From: Candidatus Cloacimonadota bacterium
GTDB taxonomy: Bacteria; Cloacimonadota; Cloacimonadia; Cloacimonadales; TCS61
Direction: 5' to 3'
DNA: 64,000 nt
Assembly (NCBI GenBank): GCA_021108315.1
Contig: JAIORE010000099.1
Location: 1-64,000 of the forward strand
The notes beneath the pieces are model-generated. The model was not told the DNA's origin, ran no database searches, and saw only the letters and a program-made list of their open reading frames with translations. Positions 9,822 through 19,980 of this stretch are shown one piece after another; positions within the stretch are counted from its first letter, which is position 1; each line of letters begins with the position of its first letter. The position numbers and the translations under genes are program-made.

Positions 9822-10236
9822 GTGAATGGTGAAAAAAAATGAATATAATACACTTCCCTGCTAAAGTTGGACTTATCTAAAAAGGAAAATTTTATATGTT
9901 ATCAGATAGTTATTTAAATTACCATAAGGCATTTACGAAATGAACTTAGCAACAAGTTGTCATGATAATAAAAATATCCCGAAAAGACAATAAAGTGGAT
10001 TTTATATTATTTCCTATTTTGATATTATGGTAGATAAAAAAAATATTGGATGAATACCCAACGCAATGCATTATTTAAAGTATATATCGGCAGTAATATC
10101 TGGAACATGACAATGTAGTAATGTTTGAACGAAACAAATATAATTTACTCAATAAAAAAAAATACTTGAATAAATAACAGCCCTTTTAGTTATGGTACAA
10201 AATTTGAAAAATATCATTAATTGGAGGATATATCTA

Positions 10237-12030
10237 ATGTTTGAAAGTATGAGAAAGCACGCAACTTGGATCATTTATGTAATAGCCGGAGTATTTATTC
10301 TCTCGATGGCAATAGGAGGGATAACCAGTATCTTTAATCCTAAACCTTATGTAGGAAAAATAGCAGGAACAAAAATCCATTATACTGAATATAATAAAAT
10401 GTTAGAAAATCAGTCTATGAGCTATAGAAACAGTAATCCGGACAAAGAAATTGATGACAGAACTAAAAAACAAATTAATGATCAAACTTGGAATAACTTG
10501 GTTACCAGATTGCTTTTTGAAAAAGAGATAAAACGACGTCGCCTAAAAGTGACAGATCAAGATGTTATGGAAAAATTAAAAAACCCTGGTGATGATATTA
10601 AAGGAATAGAAGATTTTCAAACTAATGGAATATTCGACTATGCTAAATATGAAGATGTATTGATTAATAATGAGCGTTTTGCTCAAAGTATGGAAGCTCA
10701 GATCAGGGGAAATTTACCTTATGAAAAACTGGTAGATGCAATAAAAGCAGAAGTAGCTATTACAGAAGATGAAACAAAAGAAGATTTCATTAAAACCAAT
10801 GACAAAGCAGATGCTAAGATCATCTTTTTCGATTCGAACAAAATTACTGAAAAAATAGAAGTGACCGAAGATGATGAAAAAAAATATTACGAAGAAAACA
10901 AAGAAGATTATAAACGTGATCCATCCCGAAAATACAAGTACATAAAATTAGTATTGGAACCAAGTGAAGCAGATAAAAATGCTGCTAAAAATAAAATTAA
11001 TGAAATTTATATTGAAACTCAAGTAAAAGATGCAGATTTTGCAGAATTAGCAATAGAATATTCTCAAGATTCCAGTGCTTCAAAAGATGGTGATCTCGGA
11101 TTTTTTGGTCACGGTAAAATGGTTAAGGAATTTGATGAAGTTGCTTTCAATTTGGATATCAATGAAATTGGCGAACCAGTGAAATCTCAATTTGGTTGGC
11201 ATATTATCAAAACAATTGCCAAAAGAAAAAATGATAAAGGTGAAGATGAAGTACAAGCAAGTCATATTCTTATCAAATTTGAAGCTTCTGAAGAGACAAA
11301 GCAGAATTTGGAATTTAAAGCAAATGATATTTATGAAAAAGCTTTGGAAAAAGGATTAGAAGAAGCAGGAAAAGATCTTTCTTATAAAACTGAAGAATCA
11401 AGAGAATTTTTTAAAAATACAAAATACATAAGTGGTATCGGACAAAATGAAACATTAGTAGAATATGCTTTCAAAAACAAACTTGGAGATATTGCAAGTC
11501 CTGTAAAAGCACAAAATAAAAATGATTATATAGTTGCTGAGATTTCCTCAAAATTAGGAGAGCATTACCAAGAATTTTCTGAAGTACAAAATGGTATCAA
11601 ACGTAAAATTGAAAGAGAACGTAAAATCGAAATGGTAAAAGAAAAAGCTGATGAATTTGTAAGTAAATATGAGCAAGATAATTATTTAAAAGCAGCCGAA
11701 GAAGAGGGATGGGAAGTTGTTGATCAAAAAGGAATTATTGAAAATACAAATATTAGCAAAATCCGCAAAGTTGAAGAACTTAACAAAGCAATTCTAAATT
11801 CGGAAGAGGGTAAATTTACTGAACTTATAAAAAGCGAAAACGGTGCATATATTGCCTTTATAGAAAAGAGAGAAAAACCAGACATGGAAAAATTTGAAAC
11901 AGATAAAGAAGCATTATTAAAAGCTCTCGAAGTAAAAGAACAAACCAAATATTATAATGATTGGTATAATGACCTCAAAAAGAACAATACAATTGAAGAT
12001 AATCGTGGTACATTGTACCATTATATGTAA
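10237..12030 (+). CDS. SurA/PpiD-like membrane-anchored peptidyl-prolyl isomerase
   Basis: MFESMRKHATWIIYVIAGVFILSMAIGG N-terminal anchor; parvulin repeats (DSSASKDGDLGFFGHGKMVKEFDEVAF...IGEPVKSQFGWHIIKTI); SD ggagg upstream of ATG 10237. Confidence 0.85.
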   Translation: MFESMRKHATWIIYVIAGVFILSMAIGGITSIFNPKPYVGKIAGTKIHYTEYNKMLENQSMSYRNSNPDKEIDDRTKKQINDQTWNNLVTRLLFEKEIKRRRLKVTDQDVMEKLKNPGDDIKGIEDFQTNGIFDYAKYEDVLINNERFAQSMEAQIRGNLPYEKLVDAIKAEVAITEDETKEDFIKTNDKADAKIIFFDSNKITEKIEVTEDDEKKYYEENKEDYKRDPSRKYKYIKLVLEPSEADKNAAKNKINEIYIETQVKDADFAELAIEYSQDSSASKDGDLGFFGHGKMVKEFDEVAFNLDINEIGEPVKSQFGWHIIKTIAKRKNDKGEDEVQASHILIKFEASEETKQNLEFKANDIYEKALEKGLEEAGKDLSYKTEESREFFKNTKYISGIGQNETLVEYAFKNKLGDIASPVKAQNKNDYIVAEISSKLGEHYQEFSEVQNGIKRKIERERKIEMVKEKADEFVSKYEQDNYLKAAEEEGWEVVDQKGIIENTNISKIRKVEELNKAILNSEEGKFTELIKSENGAYIAFIEKREKPDMEKFETDKEALLKALEVKEQTKYYNDWYNDLKKNNTIEDNRGTLYHYM

Positions 12031-12053
12031 TACAGTGCTTTTATATCTTTTTA

Positions 12054-12082
12054 AAAAACCGCAGCATTTTCTGCGGTTTTTT
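12054..12082 (+). terminator. Intrinsic terminator
   Basis: AAAAACCGCAGcattttCTGCGGTTTTTTTT. Confidence 0.85.
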
Positions 12083-12111
12083 TTATTTTCTTGACGAACA
12101 ACCCATAACAA

Positions 12112-14589
12112 ATGCATTTAGAAAAAATGAAAAATTGGTTAAAGATATTACTACTGTTTATACTTTTTGTACTTAATTTTACATTGTGGGCAAACAATAC
12201 AAGAATTGATAGTCTAAAAAACCTTATTTCGCAGAAAAAAGGAAAAGAAAAATTAGATATTCAGTTTGAATTAGCAAATTTATACAGAAATAATAATGAT
12301 TCTTTGATGATCTCTAACTTGAATGATGTTCTGATTTCAGCACAAAATATTTCCTATATTTATATGGAAAGTGAAGTTCTAAAAACATTTGGTGATTATT
12401 ACTATGATTCATCAAATTTTTCTCAATCTAAACAATATTATATTAAAGCAAATGAAAAAAAAATCCAGCTCAATGACTACAGGTGTATTGCTTATATTCA
12501 AAATGCTTTAGGAAATATTTTATTAATCGAAAGTGACTATGAAGAATCATTAGAACATTATTTAACCTCGTTAAAATATAATAAGATGTCTGGTTCAAAA
12601 AACAGAATATGTATTACTTTGAATAATATCGGCAATCTCTATTGTGAAATAGAAAAATATGATGATGCTTTGGATTCATACGAAAAAGCTTTAATAATGA
12701 GTGAGAAATTAGAAGATCATCGAACAACAGCTTTATTGTATTCAAATATCGGTGTAATTTATAATAAAATGGATAAGTTAGAAAAAGCTTTGTCTTATCA
12801 GCAAAAAGCTTTAAAAATAAATACAGAGCATAATATTCAAAAGGGAATTGCTTCTACTTTGAACAACATTGGAAATCTCTATATTAAAAATAATAATCAA
12901 CAAAAAGCTTTGGAATATTATCTTAAATCTATGAAAATTAAAGAAGAAAGTAACGATCTGAAAGGCTTGATTTATCCATTAATTAACATTGCGAATATTT
13001 ATCAGGATCAAAAAAAATATGACGTTGCCATACAATATTTGAATCGAGCTTTGTCTTTATCAAAAAAAATTAATTCAAAAGAGCTATGTAAAAATGTCTA
13101 TTTTTCATTATCAGAAATCTATAAAGTAAAGAAAGATTTTCAAAAAGCATTAGATAGTTTTCAACTATATTCAGCTATAAAAGATAGCTTGCAAAAAAAA
13201 AAAGCTTCAAAAGAGATTGAAGAAATTTTGTGGCAATATAAAAATGAAAAGCAGGAAAAAGAATTAGAAATTTTGAAATTGAAAAGTATTAATCAGCAGG
13301 TTATTCGCTACAGATTGTATTTTGGTATATTTATATTAGCAGTTTTATCTATTATTTCATATTATTCATATTTTCAGAAAAGTAAAGCAAATAAACTCTT
13401 AAAAGTTGAGATCAAGGTCAGGAAAAATCTTCAAAGAGAATTAACCGAAGCCCGAAATGAACTGGAATTAAAGATTAGGCATCGCACCCGAGAACTTGCT
13501 CATACAAATAAAGAATTAAAAGAAGAGATCGTAGATCACCGCAAAACTAATGATATATTAGAACGTTATGCCTTTATTGCAAATAATTCAAAAGATTTTA
13601 TGACATTGATAAATCGAGATTATAAATATGAAGTGGTAAACACTGCATATGCTGAGGCAATGGGAATAGATAAATTTGAAATAATTGAAAAAAAAGTTGA
13701 GACTATTTGGGGAAAAAAAGATTTTCAAGAAACTATTAAACATCATCTCGAAAAAAGCTTTTCAGGAAAAGAAGTTCATTATCTGAAATGGTTTACTTTT
13801 TCTAAAGAGCGAAGAAAATGTTTTGATGTTGCTTATTATCCTTATAGAAATGCTAATGGCAAAATTACACATTTAGTGGTTGTTACAAGAGATATTACTG
13901 AACAAAAAGAGATGGAAGAACGTTTAGTTCAAACGGAAAGATTGGCTGAATTAGGAGAAATGGCAGCTCGAGTAGCTCACGAAATTAGAAATCCTATTAC
14001 TATTATGAAATCCTCTGCTCAACTTTACCAGAAAAAATTCAATTCTTTAAGTGAAGAGCGTTTAAAAAAAATAATGGAGATTTTTGTAGAGACTTCTGAT
14101 AGAATTGATAAAACAATCACAGAACTTTTGGAATATACAAAACCAAAAATAGGAAATTTTGTAAAAGTAAATTTTGTGAATATACTTCAGGAAGTTATTG
14201 ATTTTACCAAAGAAAAATGTGAACTGTTTCAAATCAAAGTAAAATATACGCATTCAGCCAATGAAATATTTCTTAAAATGGATGAAGATGAAATTTTCAA
14301 AGCGATTTTGAATTTAATATTGAATTCTATCGAAGCTTTATCAAATGGTGGAGAAATAATTATTGATCTCACTAAAACTGAGGAAAAGACGATTTTATTG
14401 ATCAAAGATAATGGAAAGGGTATTTCCCAAAATGAATTATCCAAGATTTTTAATCCCTTTTTCACAACCAAAAAAATCGGAACCGGTTTAGGATTGAGTA
14501 TTGTTTATAAAACAATAAAAAATCATTCCGGAAATATAGAAGTACAGAGTGATATAAATACAGGAACTACTTTTTGCATTACATTTTAG
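12112..14589 (+). CDS. TPR-containing PAS sensor histidine kinase (NtrB-like)
   Basis: TPR repeats (NNIGNLYCEIEKYDDALDSYEKAL), one TM, coiled coil, PAS, HisKA (ELGEMAARVAHEIRNPITIM), HATPase (NGKGIS...FFTTKKIGTGLGLSIV). Confidence 0.9.
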   Translation: MHLEKMKNWLKILLLFILFVLNFTLWANNTRIDSLKNLISQKKGKEKLDIQFELANLYRNNNDSLMISNLNDVLISAQNISYIYMESEVLKTFGDYYYDSSNFSQSKQYYIKANEKKIQLNDYRCIAYIQNALGNILLIESDYEESLEHYLTSLKYNKMSGSKNRICITLNNIGNLYCEIEKYDDALDSYEKALIMSEKLEDHRTTALLYSNIGVIYNKMDKLEKALSYQQKALKINTEHNIQKGIASTLNNIGNLYIKNNNQQKALEYYLKSMKIKEESNDLKGLIYPLINIANIYQDQKKYDVAIQYLNRALSLSKKINSKELCKNVYFSLSEIYKVKKDFQKALDSFQLYSAIKDSLQKKKASKEIEEILWQYKNEKQEKELEILKLKSINQQVIRYRLYFGIFILAVLSIISYYSYFQKSKANKLLKVEIKVRKNLQRELTEARNELELKIRHRTRELAHTNKELKEEIVDHRKTNDILERYAFIANNSKDFMTLINRDYKYEVVNTAYAEAMGIDKFEIIEKKVETIWGKKDFQETIKHHLEKSFSGKEVHYLKWFTFSKERRKCFDVAYYPYRNANGKITHLVVVTRDITEQKEMEERLVQTERLAELGEMAARVAHEIRNPITIMKSSAQLYQKKFNSLSEERLKKIMEIFVETSDRIDKTITELLEYTKPKIGNFVKVNFVNILQEVIDFTKEKCELFQIKVKYTHSANEIFLKMDEDEIFKAILNLILNSIEALSNGGEIIIDLTKTEEKTILLIKDNGKGISQNELSKIFNPFFTTKKIGTGLGLSIVYKTIKNHSGNIEVQSDINTGTTFCITF

Positions 14590-14604
14590 AATTTTGGAGA
14601 TATT

Positions 14605-15969
14605 ATGATAAAAATATTATTGGTTGATGATGAAAGTCATATTCGTTTCATATTAGATGAAATTCTTGCTGATGAAGGATTTATTACCATCAAAGCAGCA
14701 AATGGGAAAGAAGCAATCGCTCAAGCAAAAAAAGAAAATCCTGACGTTGTACTTCTGGATTATCAATTGCCAGATATGGAAGGTCCTGAAATATTAAAAA
14801 AGATCAAAGAATATAATTCCAATATAATTATAATTATGCTTACTGCTTTCGGTGATCTAAAAAAAGCTGTAACCTGTATGAAATTAGGAGCATTTGATTA
14901 TCTTACAAAACCTTTTGATAATGACGAAATCGTGATGGTAATAAACAAAGCCTTGAAAAATAATAAGCTTGAAAATGAAGTGAAACAATTGCGCAAAAAA
15001 CTTGAAATAGCTGAGGTTCATAAAGAGAAAATGGGTGAAAGTAGAGCAATAAAAAAAGTATTGGAAATGGTTGATCTCGTTGCCGGTAATGATATCACAG
15101 TTTTTTTGGAAGGTGAAACCGGAACAGGAAAAGAGGTTATTGCCAAATTGATCCATCAGGCAAGTCAAAGATCAGAAAAACCATTTGTAGCAGTAGATTG
15201 TGGAGCGATCCCGGAATCATTATTCGAAAGTGAGATATTTGGACACGAGAAAGGAGCTTTTACCGGAGCACTGAAAACTCAGATTGGAAAATTTGAACAA
15301 GCTGATAATGGTACACTTTTTCTTGATGAAATTAGTAATTTACCGATGAATATGCAGGCAAAACTTTTAAGAGTGATTCAAAGCCGTGCTATCACCAGAG
15401 TTGGTGGGAAAAAATTGATTCCAGTAGATATTCGTATTATTGCAGCGAGCAATATGGATATAATTTCGGATGTAGAATCCGGAAATTTCCGTAGTGATCT
15501 TTTTTATCGTTTACACGAATTTAAGATAAATCTTCCTAAACTTACGGAAAGAAAAGATGATATTCCGACTTTAGCCAATTTTTTCCTGAGAGAGTTTAAC
15601 CAAGATTTCAATAAAAATATCTCTGGCTTCGCACCGGATACAATGACTTCTATGATGAAGTACAATTGGCCTGGAAATATTCGAGAATTGAGAAACTTAG
15701 TAAAAAGAGCAGTTCTATTGGCTCAAGGGGATCTAATCTTTCCTAAGCATATTTTGTTTATTCATTTGAACAAAACCAAAACCGGTGATTTTGAAGAAAA
15801 AAATTCTTTTGATGATATTTCTATACAAGCCTTAAAAAATAGGATTAAGGTAATCCAAAATGCAATTGAAAAAGCCAATGGCAATAAAAGTAAAGCAGCT
15901 TCAAATTTGGGAATAACACGAAATCAATTGTATCGTTTATTGAATAGAGCAGAAAAACTTGGTATTTGA
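14605..15969 (+). CDS. NtrC-family sigma-54-dependent response regulator
   Basis: REC domain (LLVDDE...VVLLDYQLPDMEG), Walker A GETGTGKE, GAFTGA loop, C-terminal Fis-type HTH (NGNKSKAASNLGITRNQLYRLL). Confidence 0.93.
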   Translation: MIKILLVDDESHIRFILDEILADEGFITIKAANGKEAIAQAKKENPDVVLLDYQLPDMEGPEILKKIKEYNSNIIIIMLTAFGDLKKAVTCMKLGAFDYLTKPFDNDEIVMVINKALKNNKLENEVKQLRKKLEIAEVHKEKMGESRAIKKVLEMVDLVAGNDITVFLEGETGTGKEVIAKLIHQASQRSEKPFVAVDCGAIPESLFESEIFGHEKGAFTGALKTQIGKFEQADNGTLFLDEISNLPMNMQAKLLRVIQSRAITRVGGKKLIPVDIRIIAASNMDIISDVESGNFRSDLFYRLHEFKINLPKLTERKDDIPTLANFFLREFNQDFNKNISGFAPDTMTSMMKYNWPGNIRELRNLVKRAVLLAQGDLIFPKHILFIHLNKTKTGDFEEKNSFDDISIQALKNRIKVIQNAIEKANGNKSKAASNLGITRNQLYRLLNRAEKLGI

Positions 15970-16260
15970 AACTGTTTATATCTCACGCCACCTTTTCAAT
16001 AAGTTAGCGGAAATATATTTGGTAATATTGCACATTTATATGCTATCTTGAAATTCTTTTGGTAGTTAAAAATTTAACAGAAAAATAGTCCATAAAGAAA
16101 TCCACGATTAAAATCGTGGGCTTCTCAATTAAATTGGTGAAAAAAGAAGTTTAACTTTTTGTCAATTGGTGGAATACATCTTTTCAAATCAAAATGTGTA
16201 CTTTTTATTCCCATAAAAACCTAATTCTATAAATTGCAATGAGTTAATTTGTACAGTCTC
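15968..16260. mobile_element. MITE-like element, family 1, copy 2 (293 bp, diverged, no TSD)
   Basis: Left end GAAACTGTTTATATCTCACGCCA, right end TTAATTTGTACAGTCTC; extended similarity to 9409-9821 at both ends; one CCACGATTAAAATCGTGG palindrome at 16102-16119. Confidence 0.78.
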
Positions 16261-16382
16261 CACTCTAACAATTTCTTCTGAGTTAGAAAATGCTTAATAG
16301 TTTAGGCTATGAAGCATTTTACTGCCTTTCACCCCGTAAGATAAAGCTATCTTTTGTTTCATAATAGAATCTGAAAAAATAT

Positions 16383-16553
16383 CTAATGGTGTGGACAAAA
16401 CGTTATAGTCTCCTTATAAATCTCCAATTTTTCTTTTGTCATCCTTATATACTGATTAAACTGCATATTATTAGTTACACCCTGTACCAATATTGCGACA
16501 AATAGTATAGCGGTTAAAAAACATTTAATATATTTATTTGAATCAATACCCAT
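16383..16553 (-). CDS. Possible small membrane protein
   Basis: MGIDSNKYIKCFLTAILFVAILVQGV... with one TM segment; short ORF, no other support. Confidence 0.3.
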   Translation of the reverse strand: MGIDSNKYIKCFLTAILFVAILVQGVTNNMQFNQYIRMTKEKLEIYKETITFCPHH

Positions 16554-16705
16554 AAATTTACAATCCAAATAGAGCTTTTCTTTAGCTTATAAATTCTATT
16601 AACAACATATTATTAATTTTTCAATTATTTAATCTACCAATATCATCTTCTTTGGTATTGAATTTGCGTAATTTTACTCACAATGCCTAAAAAAGGAGGG
16701 GTAAA

Positions 16706-16933
16706 ATGGGAAATGACGAAAAACCGATTTATACGTCAGCACAATTACCTTTCAAAAATTGTTCTGCATGTTCTCTTGGAATTAAAGAATTTGTAGAATG
16801 TTTGACTACTAATGCGAAGATATGTACATTTTCCTAACCTTTTGGCTTTGGTTTTCTTTGTTTTCATCCAGAAAGAAGTAAGATTGTAGAAGCTTCTCAG
16901 ATGAAAAAAAGTGGTAAATGGGAGGAAAAATGA
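16706..16933 (+). pseudogene. Small Cys-rich protein ORF interrupted by an in-frame TAA (16835-16837)
   Basis: MGNDEKPIYTSAQLPFKNCSACSLGIKEFVECLTTNAKICTFS*PFGFGFLCFHPERSKIVEASQMKKSGKWEEK*; SD aaaggaggg; TGA overlaps the ATG of the next gene (ATGA). Confidence 0.55.
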
Positions 16934-17415
16934 GGTATTTTTTAATTTTAATTTTGGTTCTATTAATGTTTTTAGGGTGTCAGGGCAGATTTGAAGTAAT
17001 TAAAAAATTTGAATTATCAGTAGAAAATGTAATTGATAAACATTTAGTTACACGCTCTTCATTCAAAGATGAAAGTTTGCTAAAAATTGTGACTGATTCC
17101 ACAAGAACCATCCGTCTTTTTGAAACAGGTGATTTGGACTTAGAGAATTGTTTTGTAAGATACAGAGCAAAAGTGAAAACAGAAAATTTAGATGGGATAG
17201 CCTTTTTAGAAGTATTATGCACAATTGATGGAAAAGAATATTTTTCAAATGCTTTGGATCAAAAAGTCAGTGGAACAAGCGATTGGCAATCAACTTATGT
17301 TGATTTTTATTTAAAAAAAGGGGAAAATCCCACAAACATTAAACTCAATACTGTAACAGAGGGTAATGGTACAATTTTAGTAAAATCCATCGAACTTTTG
17401 AAAGTTAATCTGTAA
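16930..17415 (+). CDS. Lipoprotein, hypothetical
   Basis: MRYFLILILVLLMFLGCQG lipobox; ATG 16930 in an ATGA overlap (ORF track opens at 16918). Confidence 0.75.
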   Translation: MRYFLILILVLLMFLGCQGRFEVIKKFELSVENVIDKHLVTRSSFKDESLLKIVTDSTRTIRLFETGDLDLENCFVRYRAKVKTENLDGIAFLEVLCTIDGKEYFSNALDQKVSGTSDWQSTYVDFYLKKGENPTNIKLNTVTEGNGTILVKSIELLKVNL

Positions 17416-17880
17416 CAAATAAAAAAAGAATAGTTTTGAAATAATTTCAAAATTATTTGTGAATTATTAATGAGTCTGTTGATTTATTCATTTGGAGATT
17501 GGGAGATTGGGAGATTTAATTTTAAACTCCATAAGTTGTCATATAATTGCAAACTCCACTTGAGAATACATAAAATACTTTCGGTGATATTCGATTTTAC
17601 ATACCTAACCCGGATAAATCGGAAAATATGAAACTAATAATTAACACGAAACAATCCCAATAAAAGTTGGATGAAAATTTAATCGTGTAGATTGATTTTA
17701 TCAAGATGTTCACAGAGAATCACAAAAATATTATTCTCCAAAAAACACGAAGATTAGAAATAAGATAATAAATATTTCCAAAAATGAGTTTTTGAAAAAG
17801 ACCACTCTTCGAGCGAGACAATATCTTATATTCTTAATTATTGATGAACTTAAACCACAATGATTCCTTAGGAGGAAATA

Positions 17881-19875
17881 ATGAAAAAACAAGTATCGTT
17901 GTTAATAGTTTTGTGTTTAATAAATTTTTTGTCGGCAGAATGGGGAAATCAGATATATACAGAAGGAAACGAAATTTTGTATAATAATGAAGTAAAAAGT
18001 GTATTTTTTTATGATACAAGAGACGATTTAGACGGAGGAGCATGGAGAACAGATTCTTCCAAAAGTTGGTTCAATGAACCAAGTAATCCAAGTGATGATT
18101 TTCTCGGAATGGATATAGACGATAATCGTTGGAATATTAGTGATTCTAACAATTATTTATCTCAAGATAATAAAATCAACTGTTATAAAGATTCTACTGG
18201 AGATCATGATCAATTTCATTCAGCAGAATATGCTTCTAATTGGAATATTTCAGGGGATTTTGATATTCAAATAGATTTTGACTTAATTACATGGGAACCT
18301 AGTATATTTCAGAGAGAATCAAGTGTTCGATTAGAATTTTGGGTTAATGATAATAACAAATGCAAACTCTGGAGATATCGTCATTCTGATGATAACTATT
18401 GGGGACAGATTTGGAGAAATGGGGCAGAATACAGTGGACGTGAGCCTTCTGGTGTAGGAAATGAATGGAACGGGAAATTACGATTGACCAGAAATGGTAA
18501 TTTCCTTGCTATGTGGCGTTGGGATACAGCTTCCAATACTTGGCAAAGAGTTTTTCATAGAACAGATTTTTCAAATCAATCAGGTCAAATTAAGATAGTT
18601 TTTACAAATTATAATACTGAGATGGAATTGAATGTTGATAATTTTATTGTAAACTCTGGAAATGTAAATTTCTCAAATAATGGATCTGCTACTCGAAGTG
18701 AAATCAAGGAATTTCCCGAACAGGCAGCTTTGATAAGAACTGCGGAAAGTTTGGAAATTGTGGATATTGCAAATAATGAGTGTTGGATGAGATTTACCGG
18801 AATAAATGATAATCTGGGAGCTATCGCAGGAACTTCGGATTGTGTTTATGCAAAAAATGGAGTTATTTATACAACTTGGGATGGAGATTATAAAGGAATG
18901 ATAAAGCTGGATTTTATTAACGATCATATCTATTACCTTTCGCAATCCTACAATCAGCTTTATGACGGTGATATCACTAAACGAAATTTTGACCAAGCTT
19001 GGGAAAATATAACACCTACTTTGAATTTGGGAACAGATAATATAAACCAGATTTATGGAACAAATCTAAATGATAATGAATATATTGGAGTAGCTTCTCA
19101 AAATGGTGCACATGTCATAATTAATCAAGAAATTATAAACCACAGTTCAAATACTTCCAATCTGAATAATATTTATTTTGATGGTGATAGTAACTTGATT
19201 TGTAATAGTATTTACTCAATGATATCATTCTCAAGAAATTATTTATATCCTAATTTTTCAATATCAAATACATTGGCAATATCTTATACGCAGGCTATTA
19301 CCGCTTCCGAGGGCTTTATTTTTGCTGCTACTATTAATGGAGTAAGAAAATTAGTAAGAGATACATTTGTAGATACAGGAATTTCCTATACAAATTCACT
19401 TGGATTAGATCCTACTTCATCAAATAATTGCACTGGAATTGTGGTATTCGGAGATACTTTGTTTGTTGGAACTACTGGTTCTAATGGAAAAATATCTGCT
19501 TTGGATTTTACTTCCGACAATTACCTTTTCACTGTTCCCGAAGCTATTTATGTTTCTCAATATGGCAACAGTCTTGCCGGAGGAGAAACACCAGAATACA
19601 ATAGAAATTTAATTTGGGGAACGACATCCGGAGTAAATCGGTTTTTTGGTTCTTCTGGGAATCTTTCTCCATTAAATATCCAAATAGTGAATGGTAATGC
19701 AGTATTAAATTGGCATAAAGTGATTCCCGCAACTATATATAGGATATATCGCTCAACTTCATCTGAATTTGAAACAATACCGGAAAATTATCATAATTCA
19801 TCAACTGAAAATGAATTTATTGATTATAACATCTCTTCGGATATGAAATTATTCTATAAAGTAACTTGGGAGTGA
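17881..19875 (+). CDS. Secreted protein with C-terminal Fn3-like domain
   Basis: Signal peptide KKQVSLLIVLCLINFLSA; C-terminal NGNAVLNWHKVIPATIYRIYRSTSSEF...LFYKVTWE; SD taggagg. Confidence 0.75.
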   Translation: MKKQVSLLIVLCLINFLSAEWGNQIYTEGNEILYNNEVKSVFFYDTRDDLDGGAWRTDSSKSWFNEPSNPSDDFLGMDIDDNRWNISDSNNYLSQDNKINCYKDSTGDHDQFHSAEYASNWNISGDFDIQIDFDLITWEPSIFQRESSVRLEFWVNDNNKCKLWRYRHSDDNYWGQIWRNGAEYSGREPSGVGNEWNGKLRLTRNGNFLAMWRWDTASNTWQRVFHRTDFSNQSGQIKIVFTNYNTEMELNVDNFIVNSGNVNFSNNGSATRSEIKEFPEQAALIRTAESLEIVDIANNECWMRFTGINDNLGAIAGTSDCVYAKNGVIYTTWDGDYKGMIKLDFINDHIYYLSQSYNQLYDGDITKRNFDQAWENITPTLNLGTDNINQIYGTNLNDNEYIGVASQNGAHVIINQEIINHSSNTSNLNNIYFDGDSNLICNSIYSMISFSRNYLYPNFSISNTLAISYTQAITASEGFIFAATINGVRKLVRDTFVDTGISYTNSLGLDPTSSNNCTGIVVFGDTLFVGTTGSNGKISALDFTSDNYLFTVPEAIYVSQYGNSLAGGETPEYNRNLIWGTTSGVNRFFGSSGNLSPLNIQIVNGNAVLNWHKVIPATIYRIYRSTSSEFETIPENYHNSSTENEFIDYNISSDMKLFYKVTWE

Positions 19876-19920
19876 TTAAGGTTTAAAGGACATAGCTTTA
19901 CGAATTGATTAAAATAAAAA

Positions 19921-19980
19921 ATTAACGCTGAAAATTATGAAAAAAATAATATTGTTTTATCATAATATATCAGCGTTAAT
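19921..19980. repeat. 60-bp inverted repeat with 11-bp perfect termini
   Basis: ATTAACGCTGA (19921-19931) / TCAGCGTTAAT (19970-19980), partial pairing inward; lies 45 nt after the stop at 19875. Confidence 0.6.

Noticed and set aside
16835-16837. TAA reassigned as a sense codon
   Set aside because: Although two small genes carry in-frame TAA, many intact genes here end in TAA at expected protein ends, so ordinary nonsense mutations are simpler.
18673-18996. 107-aa antisense ORF within the secreted protein gene
   Set aside because: Shadow ORF with no domain signal; the same applies to 21595-21873, 23652-24050 and 54560-54805.
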